Origin: an uncultured Eggerthella sp.
GTDB taxonomy: Bacteria > Actinomycetota > Coriobacteriia > Coriobacteriales > Eggerthellaceae
NCBI GenBank assembly: GCA_900540345.1
Contig: UQFK01000003.1
Span: 153,395-217,394 of the forward strand
Length of the DNA stretch: 64,000 bases
Reading direction: 5' to 3'
Under the pieces are notes generated by a model. That model searched no databases, was not told the origin of the DNA, and was given only the letters and a program-made list of their open reading frames with translations. Of the stretch, positions 36,450 to 45,133 are shown piece by piece; position 1 is the stretch's first letter, and the number at the start of each line of letters is the position of its first letter. Made by a program: the position numbers and the translations under genes.

Positions 36450-37388
36450 GTGTTTGATCATAAGAATCTGCTCTCTATCGACGAGCTTTCTGCTGAAGAT
36501 ATCATGACCGTGCTCGAGTATGCCAAAACCTTCGAAGAGGTGAACGAGCGCCCCATTAAGAAGGTGCCAGCACTACGCGGTAAAACCATCTGTAATCTAT
36601 TTCTTGAGCCTTCTACTCGTACGCGTGGATCGTTCGAGCTTGCTGAAAAGCGACTTTCGTGTGATTCGATGAACGCAGGCGGTTCGGCATCATCGACCGT
36701 GAAGGGTGAGAGCTTGGTCGATACGATAAAGACACTCGATTCGATGAAGGTCGACATGTTCGTGGTACGTCATAAGTACGCAGGAACACCCTATATCGTT
36801 TCACAGCATACCAATGCATCGGTTATTGATGCGGGCGATGGTAAACATCAGCACCCTACTCAAGCATTGCTCGATCTCTATACCATCTGGAAAGAGAAGG
36901 GCTCCTTTGAAGGTCTTGAGGTGGGCATCGTGGGCGATATCCTTCATTCGCGTGTATGCGGCTCGCTTATACCAGCACTCACGAAGCTTGGCGCACATGT
37001 CACGCTCGTTGCGCCTGCTACTATGCTGCCAGCAGACCCTGCGGCGCTCGGCGCTGCGTGTGTCATGTCGAATCTTGATGAGGCGCTGCCAAAGCTTGAT
37101 GTGGTCTATATGCTACGCATCCAAATGGAACGTTTGGAAGGCGCACCATTTCCTAGCCTGCGCGAATATCATTTGCTCTACGGACTCACCAAAGAGCGTG
37201 AGCCGCTCATGAAAGCCGATGCGATCATCTGCCATCCTGGCCCGATCAACCGTGGCGTGGAGCTTGATAGCTATATGGCAGACGGAAGCCATTCGGTTAT
37301 CACCGAGCAGGTCTTTGCGGGCGTATGTGTTCGCATGGCGCTGATCTATCTCTTATTAGGAGGGGCAAGCGATGAATTATCTGATTAA
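36450..37388 (+). CDS. pyrB: Aspartate carbamoyltransferase catalytic subunit
   Basis: Joins carbamoyl phosphate and aspartate, the committed pyrimidine step. The carbamoyl-phosphate motif FLEPSTRTRGSFE is complete, and HQHPTQALLDLYT and CHPGPINRGVE mark the aspartate side. GTG start two bases after pyrR. Length is 312 residues. No regulatory chain PyrI is present, consistent with control by PyrR instead of allostery. Confidence 0.96.
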   Translation: MFDHKNLLSIDELSAEDIMTVLEYAKTFEEVNERPIKKVPALRGKTICNLFLEPSTRTRGSFELAEKRLSCDSMNAGGSASSTVKGESLVDTIKTLDSMKVDMFVVRHKYAGTPYIVSQHTNASVIDAGDGKHQHPTQALLDLYTIWKEKGSFEGLEVGIVGDILHSRVCGSLIPALTKLGAHVTLVAPATMLPADPAALGAACVMSNLDEALPKLDVVYMLRIQMERLEGAPFPSLREYHLLYGLTKEREPLMKADAIICHPGPINRGVELDSYMADGSHSVITEQVFAGVCVRMALIYLLLGGASDELSD

Positions 37389-38670
37389 AGGAGTGCGTGC
37401 GATCGATCCGGCTATCGGTCTTGATGCAACACGTGATATCGCGATCATCGATGGCCTCATCGCGCGAATCGATTCTGTTATCGAGCCGACAGAGGATATG
37501 ATTGTGCTCGATCGCAGTGGTAAGATCGCCATTCCGGGGCTTGTGGACGTTCATGTTCATCTGCGTGATCCTGGCTTCGAATACAAAGAAACTATCGAAA
37601 CCGGCACTGCTGCGGCAGCTCATGGCGGATTCACGGACATTTGCTCAATGGCGAATACTAATCCGACCACTGATGAAGCAGCGCTCATCGATTATGTTAT
37701 CGATAAAGCGCGAGAGGTGGGGCATTGCACGGTTCATCCATCGGGGGCCTGCACGAAGGGTCTCAAAGGCGAGGTTCTTGCAGAGATGGGAGATATGGTG
37801 GCACATGGCGCCGCTGCGTTCACTGATGATGGGCGCGGTATCCAGGATGCTGGCATGATGCGTCGCGTGATGGATTATGCGAAGATGTTTGATAGGGCCA
37901 TCATGAGTCACTGCCAAGATGAAAGCCTGGTTGGCGGTGGGCAGGTGAACGAAGGTACTGCCTCGACGCGTCTTGGACTTGCAGGTTGGCCTGCAGCGGG
38001 TGAAGAAGTGCAGATCCAGCGCGATATTGCACTTTCAGAATTGACAGGGTGTCCGATTCATATTCAGCATCTCACCACCGCTCGAGGAATAGATCTGGTG
38101 CGCGCAGGAAAGCAGCGCGGTGTCAAAGTCACGTGCGAGGCGACACCTCATCATCTTGTTTTGAGCGATGAAGATATCACTGCTACATACGATACGAACT
38201 TAAAGATGAATCCACCGCTGCGCAGTAAGACTGATAATGCTGCGCTTATCGAAGCGGTGAAGGATGGTACCGTTGATGTGATTGCGACCGATCATGCGCC
38301 GCATGCTGCCTTCGAGAAACAGCGAGAATTTGAACTTGCACCCTTTGGCATCACTGGCCTTGAGACATCGTTTGGTTTGGTGAATACCTACCTTGTTAAG
38401 CCTGGTCATATCGACTATGGTCGCCTGGTTGAGCTCATGTGCATCAACCCTCGCGATATCTTACGCATTCCGCAGATAACGCTGGAAGTAGGAAGTGGCG
38501 CTGATATTACGCTTTTTGATCCAGACGAGCCATGGACAGTCAAGGAAGAAGACATGTATTCGAAGTCGCAGAATAGCCCCTTCATCGGTTATGAATTAAC
38601 AGGAAAGCCGACTGATGTGTTCTGTAAGGGCGCTCTTACGCTTGAAGATGGCTTGGTCATCCAACGCTAG
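37372..38670 (+). CDS. pyrC: Dihydroorotase
   Basis: Zinc enzyme closing carbamoyl aspartate to dihydroorotate. Class I form of 432 residues. The metal motif DVHVHLRDPG, the NTNPTTDE loop, and the ATDHAPHA metal site near the C-terminus are present. A strong TTAGGAGGGG site lies inside the end of pyrB, with a 17-base overlap. Confidence 0.96.
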   Translation: MNYLIKGVRAIDPAIGLDATRDIAIIDGLIARIDSVIEPTEDMIVLDRSGKIAIPGLVDVHVHLRDPGFEYKETIETGTAAAAHGGFTDICSMANTNPTTDEAALIDYVIDKAREVGHCTVHPSGACTKGLKGEVLAEMGDMVAHGAAAFTDDGRGIQDAGMMRRVMDYAKMFDRAIMSHCQDESLVGGGQVNEGTASTRLGLAGWPAAGEEVQIQRDIALSELTGCPIHIQHLTTARGIDLVRAGKQRGVKVTCEATPHHLVLSDEDITATYDTNLKMNPPLRSKTDNAALIEAVKDGTVDVIATDHAPHAAFEKQREFELAPFGITGLETSFGLVNTYLVKPGHIDYGRLVELMCINPRDILRIPQITLEVGSGADITLFDPDEPWTVKEEDMYSKSQNSPFIGYELTGKPTDVFCKGALTLEDGLVIQR

Positions 38671-38719
38671 AGTGACTGCGGTGGATATAGTTTAGAAGTA
38701 TCACGCTTGAGGAGCTGAT

Positions 38720-39502
38720 ATGTGCAAGACACTTCAACGAAGTGGTGTGGTAAGGGCGAATCGAAAGCTTGCCGATACGCTCTTTCTGCTCGAGATCGAG
38801 TCGAGCGATATCACCAACGATCTAGGACCAGGACAGTTCATCCATATACGGATCCCTGGCATGGATGCGCATATCTTGCGTCGTCCGTTTTCGGTCTATC
38901 AAGTTGATCGTGCGAAGGGGACAATGAGCGTCCTCTATCAGGTAGTAGGTGAGGGAACGCGCCATCTCGCAACGATCTCGGCACCTTTTTTGGTCGATAT
39001 TCTCGGTCCTATTGGGAACTGTTGGCAAGCTCCTGTTTCTGCGCAGCATATTCTGCTTGTCGCTGGTGGTGTTGGTGCCGCGCCGCTCTACATCTTTGCT
39101 GAACAGTTAATGGCTGCCGGTAAAGAAGTTGATGTGGTGTTGGGTGCGCAAACAAAAGATGCACTTACCACACTTGATGCGTATGAGTCGCTGCTCGGAC
39201 GCGCGCCTTATTGTGCGACCGATGATGGTTCGTGGGGATACCATGGGTTTTGCACGGGTGTAGTGAGCGAGTTGCTCGAATCGAAGAGTTATGACTGGGT
39301 CGCTTGTTGTGGTCCAGAGCCTATGATGAAAACGGTTGCCGCCCTTACGCTCGCTCAACAGATCCCAACCTCCATCTCGCTCGAGCGACGCATGGCTTGC
39401 GGTATTGGCGCTTGTCTCTCTTGTGTAGTCATGACCACAGATGGCTACAAACGTTCATGTGTCGATGGTCCGATCTTTGATGCTTCTGAGGTGGTGTGGT
39501 GA
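38720..39502 (+). CDS. pyrK: Dihydroorotate dehydrogenase electron transfer subunit
   Basis: FAD and iron-sulphur subunit that passes electrons from dihydroorotate (through PyrD) to NAD. The FAD motif RRPFSVYQ, the nucleotide-binding [12 protein letters not shown] and the [2Fe-2S] cysteines in [15 protein letters not shown] with a later RSCVDGP are complete. Length is 260 residues. Its TGA stop shares a base with the ATG of pyrD. Marks a class 1B, NAD-linked enzyme as expected in an anaerobe. Confidence 0.95.
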   Translation: MCKTLQRSGVVRANRKLADTLFLLEIESSDITNDLGPGQFIHIRIPGMDAHILRRPFSVYQVDRAKGTMSVLYQVVGEGTRHLATISAPFLVDILGPIGNCWQAPVSAQHILLVAGGVGAAPLYIFAEQLMAAGKEVDVVLGAQTKDALTTLDAYESLLGRAPYCATDDGSWGYHGFCTGVVSELLESKSYDWVACCGPEPMMKTVAALTLAQQIPTSISLERRMACGIGACLSCVVMTTDGYKRSCVDGPIFDASEVVW

Positions 39503-40416
39503 TGAATATCAATACCCAGGTTTCGCTTGGTGGTCTTGTCATGAAAAATCCCGTCACGACTGCTTCGGGAACATTTGCTTCTGGTCGCGAGTACGCCCAG
39601 TTCTTTGATGTGGGACGTTTGGGAGCTATCACAACAAAGGGAGTATCGCTTGATGGCTGGCAAGGAAACGATACGCCGCGTATCGCAGAGACTCCTTCAG
39701 GCATGCTCAATTCGATTGGCCTGCAAAATCCTGGCGTTGCAGCATTTGTACAAAAAGATCTTCCTTGGCTTAAAGCGCAGGATACAAAGGTCATCGTGAA
39801 TGTCTCAGGTCACAGCCTTGAGGAATATCGTGCTGTTGTTGAAGCGCTCGAGGCCCATGTGGGTATCGATGCGTATGAGATCAATATCTCGTGTCCAAAT
39901 GTTGATCGTGGCGGCCTTACCTTCGGTACCGATCCAAAGGTGGCAGCAGAAGTAGTTGGCGCATGTCGCGCTCAAACGAAACGCCCGCTGATCGTGAAGC
40001 TCACCCCAAACGTCACCGATATCACCGAGATTGCCCGGGCGGTTGAATCGGCAGGTGCTGATGCGGTTTCGCTCATCAATACACTGCTCGGTATGGCGAT
40101 CGACCCGTATAAGCGCAAGCCTATCCTTGCACGGGTGGTCGGTGGGCTTTCGGGTCCTGCGGTAAAACCGGTTGCATTGCGTATGGTTTGGCAGGTCTAT
40201 CAGTCGGTTTCTATCCCGCTTCTGGGAATGGGAGGTATCACCACTGGCCTTGATGCGGTAGAATTCATGCTCGCTGGCGCAAGTGCAGTTGCGGTCGGTA
40301 CGGCTAATTTCATCGATCCTCAAGCAGCGCTTGCGGTTGCAAGTGGCATCGAACAATATTGTATTGACCAGGGTGTAAGCGATGTGAACGAGCTGATAGG
40401 AGCATTGAATTGTTAG
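39502..40416 (+). CDS. pyrD: Dihydroorotate dehydrogenase, class 1B catalytic subunit
   Basis: FMN enzyme oxidising dihydroorotate to orotate together with PyrK. The catalytic cysteine is in [21 protein letters not shown] and [19 protein letters not shown] are further family segments. ATG 39502 overlaps the pyrK stop; an in-frame GTG 39496 is less likely. Length is 304 residues. It overlaps pyrF by seven bases. Confidence 0.96.
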   Translation: MNINTQVSLGGLVMKNPVTTASGTFASGREYAQFFDVGRLGAITTKGVSLDGWQGNDTPRIAETPSGMLNSIGLQNPGVAAFVQKDLPWLKAQDTKVIVNVSGHSLEEYRAVVEALEAHVGIDAYEINISCPNVDRGGLTFGTDPKVAAEVVGACRAQTKRPLIVKLTPNVTDITEIARAVESAGADAVSLINTLLGMAIDPYKRKPILARVVGGLSGPAVKPVALRMVWQVYQSVSIPLLGMGGITTGLDAVEFMLAGASAVAVGTANFIDPQAALAVASGIEQYCIDQGVSDVNELIGALNC

Positions 40417-41120
40417 ATTTTCTTTCCATCCCCGAACGTGAGCGCATCATTGTAGCGCTCGATTGCGGAGGCGATGTAGCGCTCGAGATCGCACGTTCTC
40501 TCAAAGAGAGAGCTTCCTGGCTTAAGGTCGGTATGACACTCTATTATCAGGAAGGACCGCGTATCGTCGAGGAATTGAAGGACATGGGCTTCAATGTGTT
40601 TGTTGACCTGAAGTTTCACGATATTCCGCATCAGATCTATGGTGCTGCGCAAAGCGTTGTGCGCTCAGGTGCGGATATGATCACCATGCATACAATCGGC
40701 GGTCTTGAGATGATGCGCAGTGCCATCGATGCTCTTATCGAGCTGCAGCGTCCTGATGTCGTCACGCTTGGTATTACCGTTCTTACCTCCATGAGCGCAG
40801 AGGATCTGGAGCTTACAGGTGTGACGCGCGGTCTTACTGATCAGGTTAAGACGCTTGCACTGCAGGCTAAGCAAGCCGGTCTGAGCGGCGTTGTTGCCTC
40901 TCCAAAGGAGGCTGCCCTGCTCAGGCACACGCTTGGCTCCGAAGCATATATCGTTACGCCTGGTGTTCGTCCTGCTGGGGCAAGTTTGGACGATCAGAGC
41001 CGCGTTGCGACTCCTCGTCAAGCATTCGATAATGGTGCTTCTCATCTGGTCATCGGTCGCCCGATTACGGCTGCCGCCGATCCCGCAGAAGCATTCGAAA
41101 CCATTGTGAAAGGATTGTAA
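40410..41120 (+). CDS. pyrF: Orotidine-5'-phosphate decarboxylase
   Basis: Makes UMP from OMP. The catalytic Asp-Lys-x-x-Asp signature is [20 protein letters not shown] at the start and the phosphate loop [12 protein letters not shown] near the end agree. TTG start with TAGGAG seven bases upstream, overlapping pyrD. Length is 236 residues. Confidence 0.95.
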   Translation: MLDFLSIPERERIIVALDCGGDVALEIARSLKERASWLKVGMTLYYQEGPRIVEELKDMGFNVFVDLKFHDIPHQIYGAAQSVVRSGADMITMHTIGGLEMMRSAIDALIELQRPDVVTLGITVLTSMSAEDLELTGVTRGLTDQVKTLALQAKQAGLSGVVASPKEAALLRHTLGSEAYIVTPGVRPAGASLDDQSRVATPRQAFDNGASHLVIGRPITAAADPAEAFETIVKGL

Positions 41121-41124
41121 AGTA

Positions 41125-41604
41125 ATGGAACGCTCTGAAATCATCGATATCCTTGCGCGCATGAATGCGCTTCCTGCAGATGCAGATTCGCTCGCATCCG
41201 AGCAAATCGAATTCGATATCTATCGTCTTGTGGAAGACCCGATCATTACCAATCGTCTCGCGGTCGAGGCGATCCAGCAGTTGCCGCGCAACTATAAGTT
41301 CGATGTGGTGTTAGCAACGGATGAGGCATCGCAGCTCTTCGCATATGCGCTTGCGATGGCAGCTTGGGCTCGTTTTGCCTATGCTGACGGGCAAGAGGGT
41401 CTTGTAAATGATTACCGCATCAATAAGGACGAAAAGGTTTTGATCGTTAGGGCGACAGTAGATGAAGGTACCTCACTTGAAGATGCGGTCGATCTTATCG
41501 CTGATGCGAAAGCGAAGAATGCAGGAGCGATCTCGCTTATCGCTCTTGGCGATGCAGCTCCGCTTCCAGAGAACTTCTATCCTCTTCTTCGGTTCAATAA
41601 ATAG
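41125..41604 (+). CDS. Degenerate orotate phosphoribosyltransferase-like protein
   Basis: At the place where pyrE is expected, but only 159 residues instead of about 210. It follows the OPRT layout (helix, DPIITNRLAVEA segment, Rossmann-like core, VLIV strand), so the family relation is likely. However, the PRPP motif that should read like VEDVITTGGS is IVRATVDEGTS, the GPALGG-type loop is LATDEASQ, and the ER(K/D) flexible-loop residues are missing. It therefore probably cannot bind PRPP normally. It may be regulatory or structural; a true PyrE is expected elsewhere. Only four bases separate it from pyrF. Confidence 0.65.
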   Translation: MERSEIIDILARMNALPADADSLASEQIEFDIYRLVEDPIITNRLAVEAIQQLPRNYKFDVVLATDEASQLFAYALAMAAWARFAYADGQEGLVNDYRINKDEKVLIVRATVDEGTSLEDAVDLIADAKAKNAGAISLIALGDAAPLPENFYPLLRFNK

Positions 41605-41639
41605 TCGTTCAAGCGCTGTTTGTTCCTGTATTTCCTAAA

Positions 41640-41670
41640 GCATTTTTTCAATAGGGCATTGAAAAAATGC
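41640..41670 (+). terminator. Terminator after pyr operon
   Basis: GCATTTTTTCAAT and ATTGAAAAAATGC form a perfect 13-bp stem with a 5-base loop, followed soon after by a run of seven T. It ends the pyr operon within the 277-base AT-rich gap before mihF. Confidence 0.75.
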
Positions 41671-41802
41671 CTATTATTGAAATTTTTTTCGAGTATTGCA
41701 TTTTTGAGCATGTTGGAGAACACCAGTTCAAAACTTATTTCTTTGAAAATAAAGCTTTGATGGTCAAATAAAAGTTTATATGGAGTTTTGCTGTATAAAA
41801 GC

Positions 41803-41808
41803 TATACT
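41803..41808 (+). promoter_or_regulatory. Possible -10 box for mihF-gmk-rpoZ
   Basis: TATACT lies 74 bases before the mihF start in AT-rich sequence. A small palindrome TGTTCgtctGAACA (41849-41862) follows between it and the gene and could be an operator. Confidence 0.4.
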
Positions 41809-41881
41809 ATTCGTACAAGGAAGAACGGTATTCCTTCCTGCATAGCACTGTTCGTCTGAACAAGAATAAAGGAGAATGAAG

Positions 41882-42190
41882 ATGCCCGTACCACAGCTTA
41901 CCCCTGAAGAACGGCAAGCAGCTCTCGAGAAGGCCAAGATCGCTCGCGCTAAGCGTGCTGAGGTCCGCGAGAAATTGAAGCAAGGTTCCCTTACGCTCGA
42001 GCAGGTTCTCGATATGCGTGACGATCCGATCATCGGTCGTATGAAGGTCTCTGCACTGATCGAAACACTGCCTGGTTATGGTAAGACGAAAGCAGAGAAG
42101 GCTATGGCAGAGCTCGAGATCGCAGAGTCTCGTCGCCTGAAGGGTCTTGGCGAGCGCCAGAGGCAGGCTCTTATCGAGCGCTTCGCATAA
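41882..42190 (+). CDS. mihF: Actinobacterial integration host factor
   Basis: Small basic DNA-bending nucleoid protein of the actinobacterial mIHF type, unrelated in fold to proteobacterial IHF. The 102 residues contain the helical N-terminus PVPQLTPEERQAALEKA and the DNA-binding core MKVSALIETLPGYGKTKAEK with a helix-two-turn-helix. AAGGAG lies seven bases before ATG 41882; ATG 41876 is too close to it. Its place before gmk and rpoZ is typical of Actinobacteria and is a main taxonomic clue. Confidence 0.93.
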   Translation: MPVPQLTPEERQAALEKAKIARAKRAEVREKLKQGSLTLEQVLDMRDDPIIGRMKVSALIETLPGYGKTKAEKAMAELEIAESRRLKGLGERQRQALIERFA

Positions 42191-42193
42191 GTT

Positions 42194-42757
42194 ATGCCTC
42201 AAGGAAACCTTTTCGTCATATCAGGACCTTCTGGTGCAGGCAAGGGAACGCTCATCTCTTTGCTCACGCAACGATTTCCTGGTGTTTGGGTTTCTGTTTC
42301 GGCAACTACTCGCGTTCCTCGTCCTGGCGAGAAAGATGGTATTGACTACCGTTTTCTCACTGAAGACGAATTCAAGCAAATCTTGGATGACGGTGGATTC
42401 CTTGAGCATGCGCTTGTGCATGGAAAACACTATGGGACGCTCAAGAAGTATGTTGATGAACATATCGCTCGTGGCGAACAGGTCATACTTGAAGTAGATG
42501 TTCAAGGTGCGCGTCAGGTGAAGACTATCATGCCTGACGCGCATTATATTTTCATCGAGCCCCCTTCGCTTGAAGAGCTCGAACGCAGGCTGCGTGGTCG
42601 CAATACTGAGACCGAAGAGCAGATAAACAAGCGCCTTGACACCGCTTCTCTGGAGCTTTCTTCAAAAATGGAGTATGATGTTCAGCTGGTAAATGAAGAC
42701 ATCGAGGATGCCTATGCGCAACTCGAAGCTTATATCAAAAGCTGCAACGAACGATAG
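42194..42757 (+). CDS. gmk: Guanylate kinase
   Basis: Phosphorylates GMP to GDP. P-loop ISGPSGAGKGTL near the N-terminus, the GMP-binding segments SATTRVPRPGEKDGIDY and LEVDVQGARQVK are present. Length is 187 residues. It starts three bases after mihF with only a weak ribosome site, so coupling to mihF is likely. Confidence 0.96.
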   Translation: MPQGNLFVISGPSGAGKGTLISLLTQRFPGVWVSVSATTRVPRPGEKDGIDYRFLTEDEFKQILDDGGFLEHALVHGKHYGTLKKYVDEHIARGEQVILEVDVQGARQVKTIMPDAHYIFIEPPSLEELERRLRGRNTETEEQINKRLDTASLELSSKMEYDVQLVNEDIEDAYAQLEAYIKSCNER

Positions 42758-42766
42758 AGGAAACTG

Positions 42767-43027
42767 ATGAGTATCATTGAACCAAAGATCGATGTTTTAT
42801 TGAACGAGACCGATAACGACCGTTTCTTGCTTTGCGCTGTTGCATCGAAGCGTGCGCAAGATATCAATGAAATGATGCGCGGTCAGCGCAATCGCGCTAT
42901 TCAGTTGCAAACTGCAGTCGATATTGCGCGTGCAGCGAATCGTCGTCCGCTCTCTCTTGCATTTGATGAAATCGCAAGCGGTGATGTTTCTTATACGGAA
43001 GATTCGATCGATACGCGTAACCACTAA
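42767..43027 (+). CDS. rpoZ: RNA polymerase omega subunit
   Basis: Small polymerase subunit (86 residues) that clamps the beta' subunit and, where the site exists, helps bind ppGpp. The core DRFLLCAVASKRAQDINEMM aligns with the R/K-A-R-Q-I omega signature, and RRPLSLAFDEIASG follows. It is close behind gmk, the standard arrangement, and is followed by a terminator. Confidence 0.9.
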   Translation: MSIIEPKIDVLLNETDNDRFLLCAVASKRAQDINEMMRGQRNRAIQLQTAVDIARAANRRPLSLAFDEIASGDVSYTEDSIDTRNH

Positions 43028-43048
43028 ACGCGATCACATCTTATTGAT

Positions 43049-43088
43049 AAGCTTGGGCTTTGGCATTGCGCCACACCCAAGCTTTTTT
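43049..43088 (+). terminator. Intrinsic terminator after rpoZ
   Basis: AAGCTTGGG (43049-43057) pairs with CCCAAGCTT (43076-43084); an inner TGGC/GCCA stem closes the loop. Six T follow. A clear rho-independent terminator of mihF-gmk-rpoZ. Confidence 0.85.
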
Positions 43089-43120
43089 ATATTCTCACCT
43101 AAGCAAGCGAAGGGGTCATA

Positions 43121-44332
43121 ATGTCCTTACAGCGAGTATGTCTTGTTCACTACCATGAGATCGGACTTAAAGGAAAGAATCGTTCTCATTTTGAAAAACA
43201 GCTGGTCACAAATATTAAGTCGGTGCTCGGTGATGCGCCTATTGCGCGTATCAAGCGAATCTCGGGTCGAATATGTCTTTTTGTGGATATGGATGTCACG
43301 TATGAGCGTTCATGCGAATTGGTCGATCTCGTAGCAGGCATTCCGGGTGTTGCACGCGTGTCTTGCGGTTATCGTTGCGAACAGAGTCTCAAGACGATGT
43401 ACGACACCGCCATACAGGCGCTTTCCGATGTTCCGGCATTCGAGACATTCAAAGTGCAAGCGCGTCGCAATCATACCGATTTTGAGATCGACTCAATGCA
43501 ACTCAATCAGCTCGTAGGTGCTGCGCTTTGTCGCGCTTTTCAGGACAAAAAAGTTCTGATGAAGAATCCTGATGTTGAGGTGCGAGTTGAGGTCATCGAA
43601 GGCCATTGTTATATCTATGCCCACAGCATCGTAGGCGTAGGAGGTCTTCCTGTTGGTACGGCCGGCAAGGTTGTTACTCTTATGTCCTCAGGAATAGATT
43701 CTCCTGTTGCGACGTGGCGCATCGCGCGTCGTGGAGCGATACCTATCGGCGTTCACTTCTCTGGAAGGCCTGAGACGGTGGATACAAGCGAGTTCTTAGT
43801 GGACGATATTGCTCATGTTCTTGAACGGACAGGCTGTTTTGCACGGCTCTATGTTGTTCCTATCGGTGAATATCAACGCAGGATCGCCGAATCTGCTCCG
43901 GCGTCGCTGCGTATCGTATTGTATCGTCGTTTCATGTATGCCATCGCGCAGCGCATTGCAGAGCGAGAGGGCGCAAAAGCTCTTGTGACTGGCGAGAGCC
44001 TTGGTCAGGTTGCTTCTCAGACGCTCGATAATATCCAATGTACGAATGCAGCGGTTTCGCTTCCTGTGTTGCGTCCGCTTATCGGGTCAGACAAAGTCGA
44101 GATTATCGCTGAGGCAGAGCGTATCGGCACTTTTGAGATCTCTTCGCAGGATGCTCCTGATTGCTGTACGCTCTATATGCCACGAAATCCAGAGACCCAC
44201 GCAAAACTGCCAGTGGTCTTGAAAGCAGAGCAAGATCTTCCGATCGATACCTGGATCGAAGAGGCCATGGAGTCTCTTGAGGTTCATGATTATCGATGCC
44301 CCTCCTATCGGAAGAATTCAGAAAAACGATAG
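43121..44332 (+). CDS. thiI: tRNA 4-thiouridine synthase ThiI
   Basis: Sulphur-transfer enzyme making 4-thiouridine at tRNA position 8, in some organisms also used for thiamine. The N-terminal ferredoxin-like and THUMP domains (VRVEVIEGHCYIY region) precede the PP-loop adenylation site LMSSGIDSPVATW. Length is 403 residues with no C-terminal rhodanese domain, so the sulphur donor must act through an NifS-type desulphurase directly. ATG 43121 follows AAGGGG. Confidence 0.93.
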   Translation: MSLQRVCLVHYHEIGLKGKNRSHFEKQLVTNIKSVLGDAPIARIKRISGRICLFVDMDVTYERSCELVDLVAGIPGVARVSCGYRCEQSLKTMYDTAIQALSDVPAFETFKVQARRNHTDFEIDSMQLNQLVGAALCRAFQDKKVLMKNPDVEVRVEVIEGHCYIYAHSIVGVGGLPVGTAGKVVTLMSSGIDSPVATWRIARRGAIPIGVHFSGRPETVDTSEFLVDDIAHVLERTGCFARLYVVPIGEYQRRIAESAPASLRIVLYRRFMYAIAQRIAEREGAKALVTGESLGQVASQTLDNIQCTNAAVSLPVLRPLIGSDKVEIIAEAERIGTFEISSQDAPDCCTLYMPRNPETHAKLPVVLKAEQDLPIDTWIEEAMESLEVHDYRCPSYRKNSEKR

Positions 44333-44413
44333 CTTGGTCTCAAGACCTGATCAGATAAATATCAAATAAAGATAAGACGTGACCCCTATGCTTTTTAGCA
44401 AGGAGGTTGCACC

Positions 44414-45130
44414 GTGTCGTTTCTCGATGATGTGGATAGTCTTAAATCAAAGCTGCATTTACGTGAAATGCCAGCACCTTTGCGCATCGGACTCGTCATT
44501 TTGTGTGCGATCGTCCTTTTCATCCTTTTCCAGGGACTCTGGCAACTTGGAGCGAGCGATACGCACCTCATCGAAGCTTCAAATCAGAGTTCTTGGCAAA
44601 AGGATGGCGAATCGGATGGGATCGATATCGAGCATGGACAAGGCTCTGAAGGCGAAGACGAACAAGAAGGTATAGATAGCAAGGGTCAAGCAAGCAAACT
44701 TTCGGTGCACGTGGTTGGCGCTGTTGCTTCACCGGGTCTCTATGAACTTGCTGAAGGGAGTCGCATTAAGGATGCGATTGATGCGGCAGGTGGTATGAGT
44801 GATGATGCAGAGCAGGGCAGTGTGAACCTTGCGCGTGTGCTCTCAGATGGCGAACAGATCGTAGTTGCTTCAAAAAACGACACATCAGCTTCTGCAGTGA
44901 ATTCTTCTGGAGATAACTCTGGAGGTGTCGGTTCTGTTGGTCTTGTAAACATCAATACTGCCGATGTAGGCGCGCTTACAAGTCTGTCTGGTATAGGGGA
45001 GGCAACTGCGCAAAAGATCATCGCTGATCGAGAGAAGAATGGTCCCTTCAAAACGAAGAAGGATATTACTCGTGTCTCGGGTATTGGCGATAAAAAATAT
45101 GAAGCGATAAAAGACTCGATCACGGTCTAA
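44414..45130 (+). CDS. comEA: Competence DNA receptor ComEA
   Basis: Membrane-anchored DNA-binding protein for DNA uptake. One hydrophobic helix (about residues 25-45), an acidic spacer, a SLBB domain (VHVVGAVASPGLYELAEGSR) and the C-terminal double helix-hairpin-helix VNINTADVGALTSLSGIGEATAQKI are in the family order. GTG start after AAGGAGG. Length is 238 residues. It sits in front of comEC, as usual. Confidence 0.94.
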   Translation: MSFLDDVDSLKSKLHLREMPAPLRIGLVILCAIVLFILFQGLWQLGASDTHLIEASNQSSWQKDGESDGIDIEHGQGSEGEDEQEGIDSKGQASKLSVHVVGAVASPGLYELAEGSRIKDAIDAAGGMSDDAEQGSVNLARVLSDGEQIVVASKNDTSASAVNSSGDNSGGVGSVGLVNINTADVGALTSLSGIGEATAQKIIADREKNGPFKTKKDITRVSGIGDKKYEAIKDSITV

Positions 45131-45133
45131 GAT

